DNA of 64,000 nucleotides from Saccharothrix saharensis (GTDB taxonomy: Bacteria > Actinomycetota > Actinomycetes > Mycobacteriales > Pseudonocardiaceae): the NCBI RefSeq assembly GCF_006716745.1, contig NZ_VFPP01000001.1:2914001-2978000 (forward strand), written 5' to 3'. How positions within the stretch are numbered: position 1 is the stretch's first letter; every line of letters begins with the position of its first letter. Below the pieces are notes generated by a model. It worked only from the letters and a program-made list of their open reading frames with translations, searched no databases and had not been told where the DNA came from. Of the stretch, positions 34,159-43,686 are shown piece after piece. Position numbers and translations under genes: made by a program.

Positions 34159-35143
34159 GACGCGTGAGCGTTTTCACAACACGATCGAAGGTTCTGTCGA
34201 CTTCACCGAAAGCAGGTACCGGGATCTCCTGCCGCCAGCCGATTTCGACCGGCTCTTGTCGCTCCACCCGTCCGGCAAGGCCCACTTCTGGGGGGCCATC
34301 TCGCGTCATGACAAGCCGATGGAACGCCTTCGCGACGGCGGTGTTGTGATCTTCGTTGGAGAGAAGAAGGTCAAAGCCACCGGCGAGATCGGACACCTGT
34401 TCCGCAACAAGGGACTCGCCGACCTCATGTGGCGACAGCACGCCAATAGCGACAGCTTCGTTAACGTCTACAGTGTTCTGAACGTGCAGATCACCGACTA
34501 CCCGATCACTGACCTGTGGAGCATCGACGGCTTCACTCACGGCGACTACGTCTATGGTCAACGTGTGGTCGACCACGAGAAGGCTGCCCGTCTCATACGC
34601 GCATTCCGACTCAACCCCAGTACGGCGGAAGCCGAACTGGACGCGAAGCTGATCGCGACAGCCGAACTGATCGGCACTTCATCCCGCGTCATCCCCGTCG
34701 AGCGGACCCACGTGGACATTGTCTGGCACGAAATCGCCGCACGGAAGTACGCACAGGAACGGGTGGAAGCCCAACTCGTAGCCGAATTCTGTGAATCCCA
34801 GCCGCACGTCGCCATGACGAGTTTCGTCACAGCAAGCGGCAAGCGGGCTGATCTCTACTACAGGATCGACTCCGATGTTGTTGTGGCAGAAGCGAAGAGC
34901 CTGAACACTCACGGCAAGGTTCGTGAATCGGTCGCCCAACTGCTCGACTACGCAGCAAGCAGCCCTGAACCGGTCACCCGACTGATGGCTCTTTTCCCGG
35001 AACGCCCCGACACAGAGGGTATCCAGTTCATGCACCGCTTGGGGATCGACTGCGTATACCGCTCCGCTAGTAAGGTTTTCACCACTGAGGAGGCGCCGCA
35101 CGATCGCCGTCAGTACATGCATCCAATCTGGCAAGGCCGCTGA
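34118..35143 (+). CDS. EVE/PUA-like + PD-(D/E)XK nuclease (predicted type IV restriction)
   Basis: A 341-residue two-domain protein. Residues ~50-150 resemble EVE/PUA-type modified-base readers (AHFWGAISRHD, GVVIFVGEKKVKATGEIGHL, KGLADLMW, VNVYSVL). The C-terminal ~130 residues are a PD-(D/E)XK nuclease, with Asp245 (GKRADLYYRI), Glu258-x-Lys260 (VVVAEAKS) and the helix ESVAQLLDYA. Readers joined to nucleases restrict modified DNA, so phage defence is inferred. ATG (MTLALLAPC) has GGTGGGTGG upstream; an earlier in-frame ATG at 34034 has no such site. Base composition is lower in GC than its neighbours, suggesting recent transfer. Confidence 0.65.
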   Translation: MTLALLAPCYGNRETRERFHNTIEGSVDFTESRYRDLLPPADFDRLLSLHPSGKAHFWGAISRHDKPMERLRDGGVVIFVGEKKVKATGEIGHLFRNKGLADLMWRQHANSDSFVNVYSVLNVQITDYPITDLWSIDGFTHGDYVYGQRVVDHEKAARLIRAFRLNPSTAEAELDAKLIATAELIGTSSRVIPVERTHVDIVWHEIAARKYAQERVEAQLVAEFCESQPHVAMTSFVTASGKRADLYYRIDSDVVVAEAKSLNTHGKVRESVAQLLDYAASSPEPVTRLMALFPERPDTEGIQFMHRLGIDCVYRSASKVFTTEEAPHDRRQYMHPIWQGR

Positions 35144-35210
35144 GCGAGCACCCGGAGATCCAAACGCGCAGCCGACACTTGCGCTTCGGCTGGACCAAGG
35201 TGGTGCGGTC

Positions 35211-35933
35211 GTGTTCACCGCGCCGCCTCAGTTCACCGTCCTGAACGGCCGCCGCGAGATCGGGCGCACCGATCCCGCGCTGCTCACCGAGAAGGTGGAG
35301 GGGCCTCGTCTGCTGCTCCTGGGTGGCCGGAGCTGGAAGGTCGGCTGGATCGACTGGAAACGCCGTCGCTGCTTCGTGGAAGAGGCAACCGGCGGCGGCA
35401 AGGCCCGCTGGCACACTCCAGGACTGAGCGGTGCCTCGATGCAGCTGAGCCGCGCCGTCCGGGACGTCCTGCTGGGCAGCGACCCGCCGGTGAAGATGAC
35501 GCAGCGTGCCCTCCGCGCGTTGGCCGAGGAGCGTTAGGACGCGAGCAGCACCGTCCACCCCGGCGGTACGGTCGTGACCGGTGACGGCACGGACGTGCGC
35601 TGGTGGACTTGGGCGGGCTACCGGGCCAACGCCACGCTCGCCTCGACGCTGTCCGAGCTGACCGATGCCAAGCAGCGCGTGGACGACGCGTCGATCCGCC
35701 TCCGCACGGATGTGACCGTGGAGATGTGGCGGGCGGCGCTGACCGACGCGGCCGAGCGGCTGTGCCTGCCGGAGGTCGACGAGCGGGCGCTGGAGGGCTT
35801 GAAATTCAGCGAGGCGCTGCCGCACGCCTTGGCGACGGCGACCCTGGCGGCACGCCTGGCCGACCTCGACGGCGCGGCCTCGGTGCTGACGGAGCCGAGT
35901 CGTTTCGTGGTCACTCCCGGAAAATCACGCTGA
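35211..35933 (+). pseudogene. C-terminal remnant of a large Lhr-like DEAD/DEAH helicase with in-frame TAG
   Basis: Two open segments, GTG 35211 to the TAG at 35535 and on to 35933, lie in the same frame, separated by that one stop. Both match the end of very large actinomycete Lhr-like helicases as I know them: first FTVLNGRREIGRTDPALLTEK, LLLGGRSWKVGWIDWKRRRC and QLSRAVRDVLLGSDPPV, then VRWWTWAGYRANATL, RLCLPEVDERALEGLKFSEALP and LATATLAARLADLDGA. The motor domains are absent; the preceding 340 codons are the nuclease above. So this is a decayed 3' end that lost its front and gained a nonsense codon. Read-through or a small separate protein from 35574 is less likely. Confidence 0.6.
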
Positions 35934-36077
35934 AGTCCCTTTCTCGCATCTCGTGTAACGACAACGGGCGACTTCCCTATATGCCGGTCACCAGAACAGC
36001 ACACGAGGACCACGAACACCCGGTTCGAGCGGGTGTCGGGCTCGGGTGTGCTCGCGGCGCGCGACCACGAGGTGAAT

Positions 36078-37178
36078 GTGAGACTTCTACTCTTTTCCGA
36101 CCTCCACCTCGACACGCATTTCCGATGGGCCGGCCCCGCACTGGCCCGGGCCCGCCGACTCGCTCTGCGTGAAACGTTGCAGCGCATCACGGCCTTGGCG
36201 CGAGCCGAGCAGTCGGATGCCCTGCTCTGCGCCGGTGACCTGTACGAACACGAGCGGTTCTCACCCGATACCGCGCACTTCCTGCGCGACGCGTTCGAGA
36301 GCGTCGACATGCCCGTCTTCCTCGCACCGGGGAACCACGACTGGTACGGGCCGCAGAGCCTCTACCACCAGGTCGAGTGGACCCCGAACGTGCACCTGTT
36401 CACGGAGGACCGATTCGTCGCGCATGAATTGGCGGACGGCCTCACGCTGTGGGGTGCCGCGCATCGCGCGCCCGCCAACACCGACGGGTTCGTCGAGCAC
36501 TTCCGCGTCGACCGCGGCGGGGTCAACCTGGCGCTGTTCCACGGTTCGGAGACCGCGGCCATCGGATTCCAGGAATCGGGCAAGCTCCCGCACGCGCCGT
36601 TCACCGCGTCGGAGATCGAAGCCGCCGGGATCGACCACGCCTTCGTCGGCCACTTCCACACCGCGAGGGACGCCGAACGGCACACCTACCCCGGCAATCC
36701 CGACCCGCTCACCTTCGGCGAATCAGCGGGCCGCGGAGTCGTCCTGTTCACCGTGCACGACGACGGAACCGTGGAACGCGAACGCCACGACGTGTCCGTC
36801 AGCGAAGTGCACGACGTGACGGTGCGCCTGGAGGGCGTCACCCACTCCGGACAGGTGCGGGAACAGGTCATCGCGGCGGTCGCCGGGTTGACCGGGGTCG
36901 CGCGGGTCACGATCACCGGCGAGGTCGCGCCCGAGGTGGACCTCCGGCCGGCCGACCTCGCCGCGCTCGCACCGCACTTGGACGCCCTGGTCCCGCGGCT
37001 CGGGCCGGTGCACGTCGCCTACGACTTCGACGCGCTCGCCGGGGAACCGACCGTGCGGGGGCAGTTCGTCCGGAATGTCCGGGAGGACACGGTCTTGGAC
37101 GAGGAGACCCGCAGACGTGTTCTGGTCACCGGCCTGCGCGCGCTCGACGGCCGGGCCTCCGAACTCGCCGTCCGCTGA
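36078..37178 (+). CDS. SbcD/YhaO-like metallophosphoesterase
   Basis: A 366-residue DNA repair-type phosphoesterase. Metal-binding motifs are in order: FSDLHLDTHF (Asp8, His10), CAGDLYEHERF, GNHDWYG, LFHGSE and VGHFHTARDAE. The C-terminal ~110 residues form a capping region. It is followed after 21 bases by an SbcC/YhaN-like ATPase, the usual pairing for SbcCD/Mre11-Rad50-type nucleases that process DNA ends and hairpins. GTG is preceded by GAGGT and starts the mature-looking MRLLLFSDLH. An earlier start would add 15 unlikely residues. Confidence 0.85.
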   Translation: MRLLLFSDLHLDTHFRWAGPALARARRLALRETLQRITALARAEQSDALLCAGDLYEHERFSPDTAHFLRDAFESVDMPVFLAPGNHDWYGPQSLYHQVEWTPNVHLFTEDRFVAHELADGLTLWGAAHRAPANTDGFVEHFRVDRGGVNLALFHGSETAAIGFQESGKLPHAPFTASEIEAAGIDHAFVGHFHTARDAERHTYPGNPDPLTFGESAGRGVVLFTVHDDGTVERERHDVSVSEVHDVTVRLEGVTHSGQVREQVIAAVAGLTGVARVTITGEVAPEVDLRPADLAALAPHLDALVPRLGPVHVAYDFDALAGEPTVRGQFVRNVREDTVLDEETRRRVLVTGLRALDGRASELAVR

Positions 37179-37199
37179 CCTGTCGAACACGGGGAACAC

Positions 37200-40100
37200 A
37201 TGAGAATCGAGTCGGTCACCGCACGCGCCTTCGGCCCGCTCGTCGATGCCACGCTGGAGTTCGCCCCCGGTCTGACGGTGGTGGCGGGCCCCAACGAGTC
37301 GGCGAAGTCCTCATGGCACGCCGCGATCTACGCGGCGCTGTGCGGGCGGCAACGGGGACGAGGCAGGCCGGGACCCGCCGAACAGCGGTTCGCCGAACGG
37401 CACCGACCGTGGCGCGGCGGCGCGTGGGCGGTGTCCGCGATCATCGAACTGGCCGACGGACGACGTGTCGAGCTCAGCCAGGACCTGCTCGGCAAGGTGG
37501 ACTGCCGGGCCTTGGACCTCGCGCTGAACCGGGACGTCAGTGCCGAGATCATGTTCGCCGGTGCACCGGACGCCAGTCGGTGGCTGGGGCTGGACCGCCG
37601 CTCGTTCGCCGCGACCGCGTGCGTGCGGCAGGCGGACGTGCTCAGCGTGCTCGGTGATTCCGGTGCACTGCAGGAGCATTTGCAGCGGGCCGCGGCCACA
37701 GCCGGCACGGACGCCACCGCCGCCGTGGCGCTGCAGCACATCGACGAGTTCCGCCGCGAGCACGTCGGAACCGAACGCGCCAACGCGGTCAAACCGCTGA
37801 GGACGGCACGGAGGCGTCTGGCGGAGGCGGAGGAGCAGCTCGTCCTGGCCCAGCGCGCGCACGTGGAGTACCTCGACCTCGTCGAGCGGTCGGAGAAGTT
37901 GCGGCTGGAGGCCGGATTCGGTGCGCACCGGGCCGCCCTGGACGGGGAAGCCGTCGAGGGCTTGGCGCGCTTGCGAGAGGCGTGGCGTTCCTGGAACGCC
38001 GCGCTCGCCGAGGCCGACCGCGCGGAACGAGCGGTGGTCGATCACGGTGTCCGACTCGAGGAGCAGACCACCCGGCTCGATCGGATCCGCGTGCTCGACG
38101 CGCGCTTCGGCGGGGTTGCGCCGGCGGCGCCGGCAGCGCAGGACGACCTGGCCGCCCTGGTCGAACGGGCGCAAGCCGCCTGGCAGGTCGCGCCGTCACC
38201 CCGCACCCTCGACGGCCCGACTGCCGACGACCTGCGCGCGGAACTGGACGAGCTCCCGCCAGCCCTCACCGGTGACACCGCTGTCGAGGAGCACGTGCGC
38301 GCCGCCGCCGACGCCCACCGGGAGGCGCTCGCCATCGCCGAGGCGCACCGGTCGAAGGAGCCGACGACTCCGACCGGCCAGGACGGCTCGACCGAGGCGG
38401 CGGTGGCGGCGGGACCGGCGGTGCTGCGCCGCCTGGCGGCCGACCTCGCTTCCACCGACGGTGTGCCGGAGGTCGATTCGGGGACCTTGGCCGACTCCGT
38501 GGCACGAGCGCGTCACCGTCAGCGCGAAGCGACCACGACAGCCGAGGACACCCGACGCCGCGAAGAGGATGCCCGGCACCGCCACGACGCCGCCGTCCGA
38601 GCCGCGTCCGGCGGTGCGACCGCGCTGCGGCCCGTGGTGTTCGGGCTGGCCGCCGTGCTGCTGGTGAGCGGGCTCGTCCTGGTGGTGGTCGGTCCCCTCG
38701 TCGTGGCCGTGGTGGCGCTCGTCCTCTCCGTCGTGTGCGGCGGAGTCGGATTCGTGCGGCGTCGAGGCGCGGCGCGAGTCGACGGCGAGGTGGCGGCGGA
38801 AGCCGAACGGGCCCGGATCGACGCCGAGAACGCCCGTCGATCGCTGTACGAGGCCGAGCACGCGCTCGCCGCCGCGGAGGCCCGCCACGCGGCCGCGGTG
38901 GAGCAGCGGGAACGGGCCGACCGGGCACGGACCGATCTGGTGGCGCGGTGCCGCGAACTGGGCCTCCTGCCGGACCCCCTTGAGTTGTCGGCGTTGGCCG
39001 GACGCGCGGAGCGGCTGATCGAGGCGCGTGCGGCGGCGGACGCCTGGCGCGTCGAGGACGGACGGCTGCGTGACCGGGTCGACCGCGCGGGGGTCGCGCT
39101 CGCCGATGCCCTGCGGCAACGAGGTGCGGACGTGGCGGACGACGTGCGGTGGTCGTTCGAGGAGTACGAGGCGCGGTGTGCCGCCAACGCGCGCCAGGCC
39201 GGCGTCGCCGCACGCCGCGGACCGCTCGAACGGTCGTTGGCGGACCGGGTGGCGGCTGAGGCGGCCGTGCGGGACGCGATCGCGACCCGAGCCCGTGCGG
39301 TCGGTTTGCTGCGAGAGGCCGCGCAGGCCATCGGCCACACCGTGACGGGGGACATCGCTGCCGAGGAGTTGTCGGCGGTCATCACGCGCTGGCGGGAGGC
39401 GAGGGACCGGCAGTCGGCCGAGGCACACCGGGACCACGCCGACTGGCTGCTGCTGACCAGGCTGCTCGATGGAGCCGACCTCGCCGCGTTGGAGAACGAC
39501 CTCCTCTCCCTGCGGGAGCAGGACGCGGCACTGCGGCGATCGGCCGGGGAAGCGCGTGACGTGGCCGACCGGGCACGACTGCGGTGCGAGGAGTCCGCCC
39601 GCGCCTGTTCGGTGCGGGTGGAGGGAGGTGTCCGACGTCGACGCCGCGCTGGTGGCGGCGAAGGAACTCGCCGCCACCGCACGTGCGGAAGCGGCCGAAC
39701 TCGCGACCGAGGCGGACTTGGCGGAGGGCGCGCTCGTCGAGCGGGCGCGGACGCTTCCCGGCGTGTCCGAGGCCGAGGAGGCGGTGGAAGCGGCGCGTTC
39801 CGCGCTCGACGACGTCGAGCAGCTCGCCCGGATCCTCGACGTGACCAGGGCGCACCTCGCCCGTGCGCAGGAGGCCGTCCACCGCGACATCGCCCCCGTG
39901 CTGGTCGGCACACTGCGAGAATGGCTGCCGGTGATCACCGACGGCCGCTACGTGGACGCGGCACTCGATCCGGCGACGCTGTCGGTGCAGGTCTGCGGGC
40001 CTTCACGGGAATGGCGGAACGCGAACGTCCTGTCCGTCGGCACCGCCGAACAGGTCTACCTCCTGCTCCGCCTCGCACTCGTCCGACACCTGACGGCGGC

Positions 40101-40311
40101 GGGCGAGGTGTCCCCCCTGCTGTTGGACGACGTGACCGTGCAGGCGGACGACACCCGCACCTCGGCGATACTCGACCTGCTGCTGGCCCTGGCCGAACGG
40201 CAGCAGATCGTGCTGTTCGCCCAGGAGTCCTCGGTGCTCGGCTGGGCCGACCGGAACCTGACCGGCGACCGGCACACCGTGCTGCGCCTGGCACCGATGT
40301 CCGTGGCGTAG
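37200..40311 (+). pseudogene. SbcC/YhaN-like AAA ATPase, one-base frameshift near 39624
   Basis: It encodes an SMC-like ATPase of about 1036 residues when one base is removed. Walker A is GPNESAKSS (G30-S38), a variant with Ala where Gly is usual before Lys36. Long coiled coils and a hydrophobic pair of segments (VVFGLAAVLLVSGLVLVVVG) follow in the middle. The C-terminus has a signature-like NVLSVGTAEQVYLLLRLAL and Walker B SPLLLDDVTV. The frame changes near 39624: GAGGGAGGTG in place of GAGGAGGTG. Beyond this the upstream frame becomes Arg/Gly noise while the other frame continues the protein to 40311. Could be a sequencing error, a true null or rare slippage at the G-run. It partners with the phosphoesterase gene. 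Confidence 0.8.
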
Positions 40312-40460
40312 CGCTTCGGTGCACCTGTGCCGAGCGCCGGTGGGCCGTCTGATCCCTTGTCGCGCTAACCTCGGCACGCGGCCCGCCGGGCACCGAGCGC
40401 ACGCTCGTCGCTGCCCCCACCCGCACGTGTATTCCGCGTGCCCAGGTGGGGGATCAACCG

Positions 40461-42347
40461 GTGGCTCTCGTGCGCCGCAGCGCTCAGAACCTGCTCGACA
40501 TGTCCGATCGGCTGCACACCGTGCTGGAGGAGCAGGCCCGGATCCAGTTCGAGTCGGGCGTCGGCCGGGCCGAGGTGCGGTCGTGGCAGAACAGCCTGCC
40601 CGCGTTCCTGACCGATGTGGTGGAGGCGGGTCTCGGGCACGTCGAGGTGCTGCTGGAGCACAAGCTCCCGCACAACCCCAAGCGGGTGGACGTGATCCTG
40701 TGCGGCACGCACCCCCGACGCGGCACGGCCTCGTACGTGCTGGTCGAGCTGAAGCAGTGGTCGAGTGCCGAACCCGTCGGCGACGACCTCGTGCAAGTGC
40801 CCCAGTACCCGGAACCCGTCCTGCACCCGGTGGAGCAGGTGCGCCGGTACTGCGAGTACCTCGTCGACTCCACACCCGCGCTGGCGGAGCAGCCCGGAGC
40901 GGTGCACGGCCTCGCGTACCTGCACAACGCGGTGCGGTCCGGGGTCTGGAAGCTCTCCCAGTACGGCATGGACGACTACGGCCGCCTCTACACGATGGAC
41001 ACCCGGTCGCGGATGGCCGACCACTTGAAGTCGCTGCTCGACCCCGATCCGGCCACCAGGGAAGCGGCCGGGCGGGCCGCGGAAGACCTGCTGAACGCGA
41101 GGCACGCGCCGTCGAAGCCCTTGCTGAACCTGGCGGCGCGCGAGATCCAGGAACGCGAGCAGTTCGTGCTGCTCGACGAGCAGCAGGTGGCCTACAGCTC
41201 GGTCATGCAGGCCGTCGAACGCGCGCGGACCAGTCGCACCCAGACGGTGGTGATCGTGCTCGGCGGGCCGGGGTCCGGCAAGAGCGTCATCGCGTTGAGC
41301 CTGCTCGGCGAGCTGGCCCGGCTGGGTCGTCGCGTCTACCACGCGACCGGCTCGAGCGCCTTCACGAGCACGCTGCGCAAGCTGGCGGGGCGGCGTGCGC
41401 CACGGGTGCAGAGCATGTTCAAGTACTTCAACAGCTTCATGGACGCCGAGCCGCGCGGCCTGGACGTGCTGATCTGCGACGAAGCGCACCGCGTGCGCGA
41501 GACCAGCGTCAACCGCTACACGAGGGCGGAGGCGCGGCAGCGGGCCCGTCGACAGGTCACCGAGTTGATCGACGCGGCGTGGGTGCCGGTCTTCCTGCTC
41601 GACGAGCACCAGATAGTGCGGCCGGGTGAGATGGGCTCCCGTCAGCAGATCGAGGCCGCCGCTCGATCACTCGGCTGCGAGGTGGAGGTCGTGCACCTGG
41701 CGGGGCAGTACCGGTGCGGCGGGTCGGAGTTCTTCGACGCCTGGAGCGCCGGGCTGCTGGACATCGGCCGTCGTCGCGCGACCGCGTGGTCGGACCTCGT
41801 GACCCGCGACGACGAGGATTTCGTGGTGCGTGCCGCCCGCGCACCGGGTGAGGTCGAGGAGTGGCTGCTCGCCCAGCGGGAGCGGTTCGGCGGCACGGCG
41901 CGCCTCGCGGCCGGCTACTGCTGGCGGTGGAGCGACCCGGTGACGGTGAACGGCACGAAGGTGCTGGTGCCGGACGTGCGGATCGGCGACTGGCAGCGCC
42001 CGTGGAACGCCAAGCCTGGCAAGAGGGTCGCCGACGCGCCCGAATCGCACTACTGGGCGAGCGATGAACGCGGCTTCGGCCAGGTCGGCTGCGTGTACAC
42101 GGCCCAGGGTTTCGAGTACGACTGGGCGGGCGTGGTCTTCGGTCCGGACTTCGTCCGGCGGGACGGGCGGTGGGTGGCGCGCCCCGAGCAGTCCCGTGAC
42201 CCGGCGGTCAGGAAGGCCGAGGGCGCGAACTTCCACGAGCTGATCAGGAACACGTACCGCGTGCTGCTCACCAGGGGGATGCGCGGGGTGTGCGTCTGTT
42301 CGACCGACCCGGAGACGCAGGAGTACCTGGAGAAGATGGCGCGCTGA
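40461..42347 (+). CDS. PD-(D/E)XK nuclease fused to DUF2075 helicase
   Basis: A 628-residue protein. The N-terminal ~130 residues look like a PD-(D/E)XK nuclease: Asp77 (KRVDVILCG) and Glu96-x-Lys98 (YVLVELKQW). The rest is a DUF2075 superfamily-1-type helicase with Walker A GGPGSGKSV (Lys274), Walker B DVLICDEAH (Asp340-Glu341), QYRC and the C-terminal TAQGFEYDWAGVVFG and YRVLLTRGMRGV. Such fusions are spread among actinomycetes, and a role in DNA processing or phage defence is plausible but unproved. GTG 40461 is chosen because homologues begin MALxRRSA; a GTG five codons upstream lies within the GGTGGGGG ribosome-binding run. Confidence 0.85.
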   Translation: MALVRRSAQNLLDMSDRLHTVLEEQARIQFESGVGRAEVRSWQNSLPAFLTDVVEAGLGHVEVLLEHKLPHNPKRVDVILCGTHPRRGTASYVLVELKQWSSAEPVGDDLVQVPQYPEPVLHPVEQVRRYCEYLVDSTPALAEQPGAVHGLAYLHNAVRSGVWKLSQYGMDDYGRLYTMDTRSRMADHLKSLLDPDPATREAAGRAAEDLLNARHAPSKPLLNLAAREIQEREQFVLLDEQQVAYSSVMQAVERARTSRTQTVVIVLGGPGSGKSVIALSLLGELARLGRRVYHATGSSAFTSTLRKLAGRRAPRVQSMFKYFNSFMDAEPRGLDVLICDEAHRVRETSVNRYTRAEARQRARRQVTELIDAAWVPVFLLDEHQIVRPGEMGSRQQIEAAARSLGCEVEVVHLAGQYRCGGSEFFDAWSAGLLDIGRRRATAWSDLVTRDDEDFVVRAARAPGEVEEWLLAQRERFGGTARLAAGYCWRWSDPVTVNGTKVLVPDVRIGDWQRPWNAKPGKRVADAPESHYWASDERGFGQVGCVYTAQGFEYDWAGVVFGPDFVRRDGRWVARPEQSRDPAVRKAEGANFHELIRNTYRVLLTRGMRGVCVCSTDPETQEYLEKMAR

Positions 42348-42460
42348 CGGCGGGCCGCGGTACCTCTCGGTGTCCGAGGTACTAGTGCGCGCGAGTGCTC
42401 TGGCCGCGCAGCCGGGTGAGGGGTGCTCACGACGGTTGAGGACACACGATCTTGAGTGTC

Positions 42461-42913
42461 ATGACGTCGCAGAGACGAAGAGCGCGCGCCCGCCGCCCTC
42501 GGCCCGACCCGGTCCGGGTGGAGGAGTTGGTCGCCTACCTGCGCGCCGACCGGGGGTGGCGGGACGAGGTGGCCAAGCGGTTGGTGGCGAGGTTGGACCA
42601 GAGGCTCGTGCGGTCGGCGCGGGCGTACGGGTGTCGGCCCATCGCGCACGTGGCGGAGGAGTTGGACAGCCAGGCGTGCGTCGACCTCGGGCCCGGCGTG
42701 CCGTACCAGTTGGCCAAGGCGGTGTACGGGCAGGTGCGGTTGCGGGGTGCGGCGCGGTTGCGGCAGACGGCGCGCAGCCTGCGCGTGCTCGGCGTGTACC
42801 TGTGCGGCAGCGACCTCGCCGGGTGCCCGTGCACGGAGGCGTTGGCCCGTGATCCGCAGCAGGCCAGGGTCGACCGAGTGGTGAGCGGGGCGCTGGACGG
42901 CGCGGGTTTCTAG
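42461..42913 (+). CDS. Uncharacterised Arg-rich helical protein with three cysteines
   Basis: A 150-residue basic protein. It is helical throughout, with an Arg-rich start (SQRRRARARRPRP), a core with LVAYLRADRGWRDEVAKRLV, QACVDLGPGVPYQLAKAVYGQVRLR, and near the end VYLCGSDLAGCPCTEAL, where Cys residues cluster. I do not recognise the family. There is no good ribosome-binding site; the ATG is chosen over an in-frame TTG three codons before it. It lies 26 bases before the first DUF72 gene, on the same strand. Confidence 0.55.
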   Translation: MTSQRRRARARRPRPDPVRVEELVAYLRADRGWRDEVAKRLVARLDQRLVRSARAYGCRPIAHVAEELDSQACVDLGPGVPYQLAKAVYGQVRLRGAARLRQTARSLRVLGVYLCGSDLAGCPCTEALARDPQQARVDRVVSGALDGAGF

Positions 42914-42939
42914 ATCGGCACGTTTGGGTGGTCACTCCA

Positions 42940-43686
42940 ATGGGCAACATCGTCACCGTGGGTGAAATCCGAATCGGGACGTCCGGCTGGCGTTATCCCG
43001 AGTGGCGTGGCGACTTCTACCCGCGCGGGTTGCAGCAGCGGCTGGAACTCCAGTTCCTGTCACGACGGCTGAACACGGTGGAGATCAACGGCTCGTTCTA
43101 CGGGCTGCGCAAGCCGACCGACTACAAGTCGTGGTTCGAGCGCACCCCGGAGGACTTCGTGTTCGCCGTGAAGGGACATCGCGAGATCACCCACCACAAG
43201 CGTTTACGCGACGTCGGCGCCGACGTGGCGGAGTTCTTCGACTCCGGGGTGCTCGACCTGGGGCCGAAGCTCGGGCCGGTCCTGTGGCAACTGCCCCCGA
43301 TGCTGCCGTGGCGGCCCGAGCGGCTGGCAGCGTTCCTGGACCTGCTGCCCGGCCCGCCCGTCCGGCACGCGCTGGAGGTCCGGCACCCGAGCTGGGAGAC
43401 CCCGGAGCTGCTGGAGTTGTTGGCACGGCACAACGTCGCGCTCGTCGTCGCCGAGTCGGCGGGTCGTTTCCCGGAGCCGCGGGAGCTGACCGCGGACTTC
43501 GTCTACGTCCGGCTGCACGGCGACGAGGAGCTGTACGTCAGCGCGTACTCCGACCCGGCCCTGGACCGCTGGGCGTCCCGGGTGCGGGCGTGGTCGGCCG
43601 AGCGCGACGTGGTCGTCTACTTCGACAACACCATGCGCGGGGCCGCGCCGTTCGACGCCCTGGCCCTCGCGGAACGGCTCAGCTGA
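42940..43686 (+). CDS. DUF72 family protein (first of two)
   Basis: A 248-residue TIM-barrel-like DUF72 protein (YecE family) with the conserved start IRIGTSGWRYPEWRGDFYP. Other conserved blocks are RLNTVEINGSFYGL, FVFAVKGHREITHHKRL, GPKLGPVLWQLPP, ALEVRHPSW and YVRLHGDEELY. The biochemical function is unknown. The start is uncertain: ATG 42940 has GGGTGG nearby, but GTG 42928 and GTG 42958 are in frame. It overlaps the convergent NAT gene by eight bases. A close paralogue sits on the other side of NAT. Confidence 0.88.
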   Translation: MGNIVTVGEIRIGTSGWRYPEWRGDFYPRGLQQRLELQFLSRRLNTVEINGSFYGLRKPTDYKSWFERTPEDFVFAVKGHREITHHKRLRDVGADVAEFFDSGVLDLGPKLGPVLWQLPPMLPWRPERLAAFLDLLPGPPVRHALEVRHPSWETPELLELLARHNVALVVAESAGRFPEPRELTADFVYVRLHGDEELYVSAYSDPALDRWASRVRAWSAERDVVVYFDNTMRGAAPFDALALAERLS

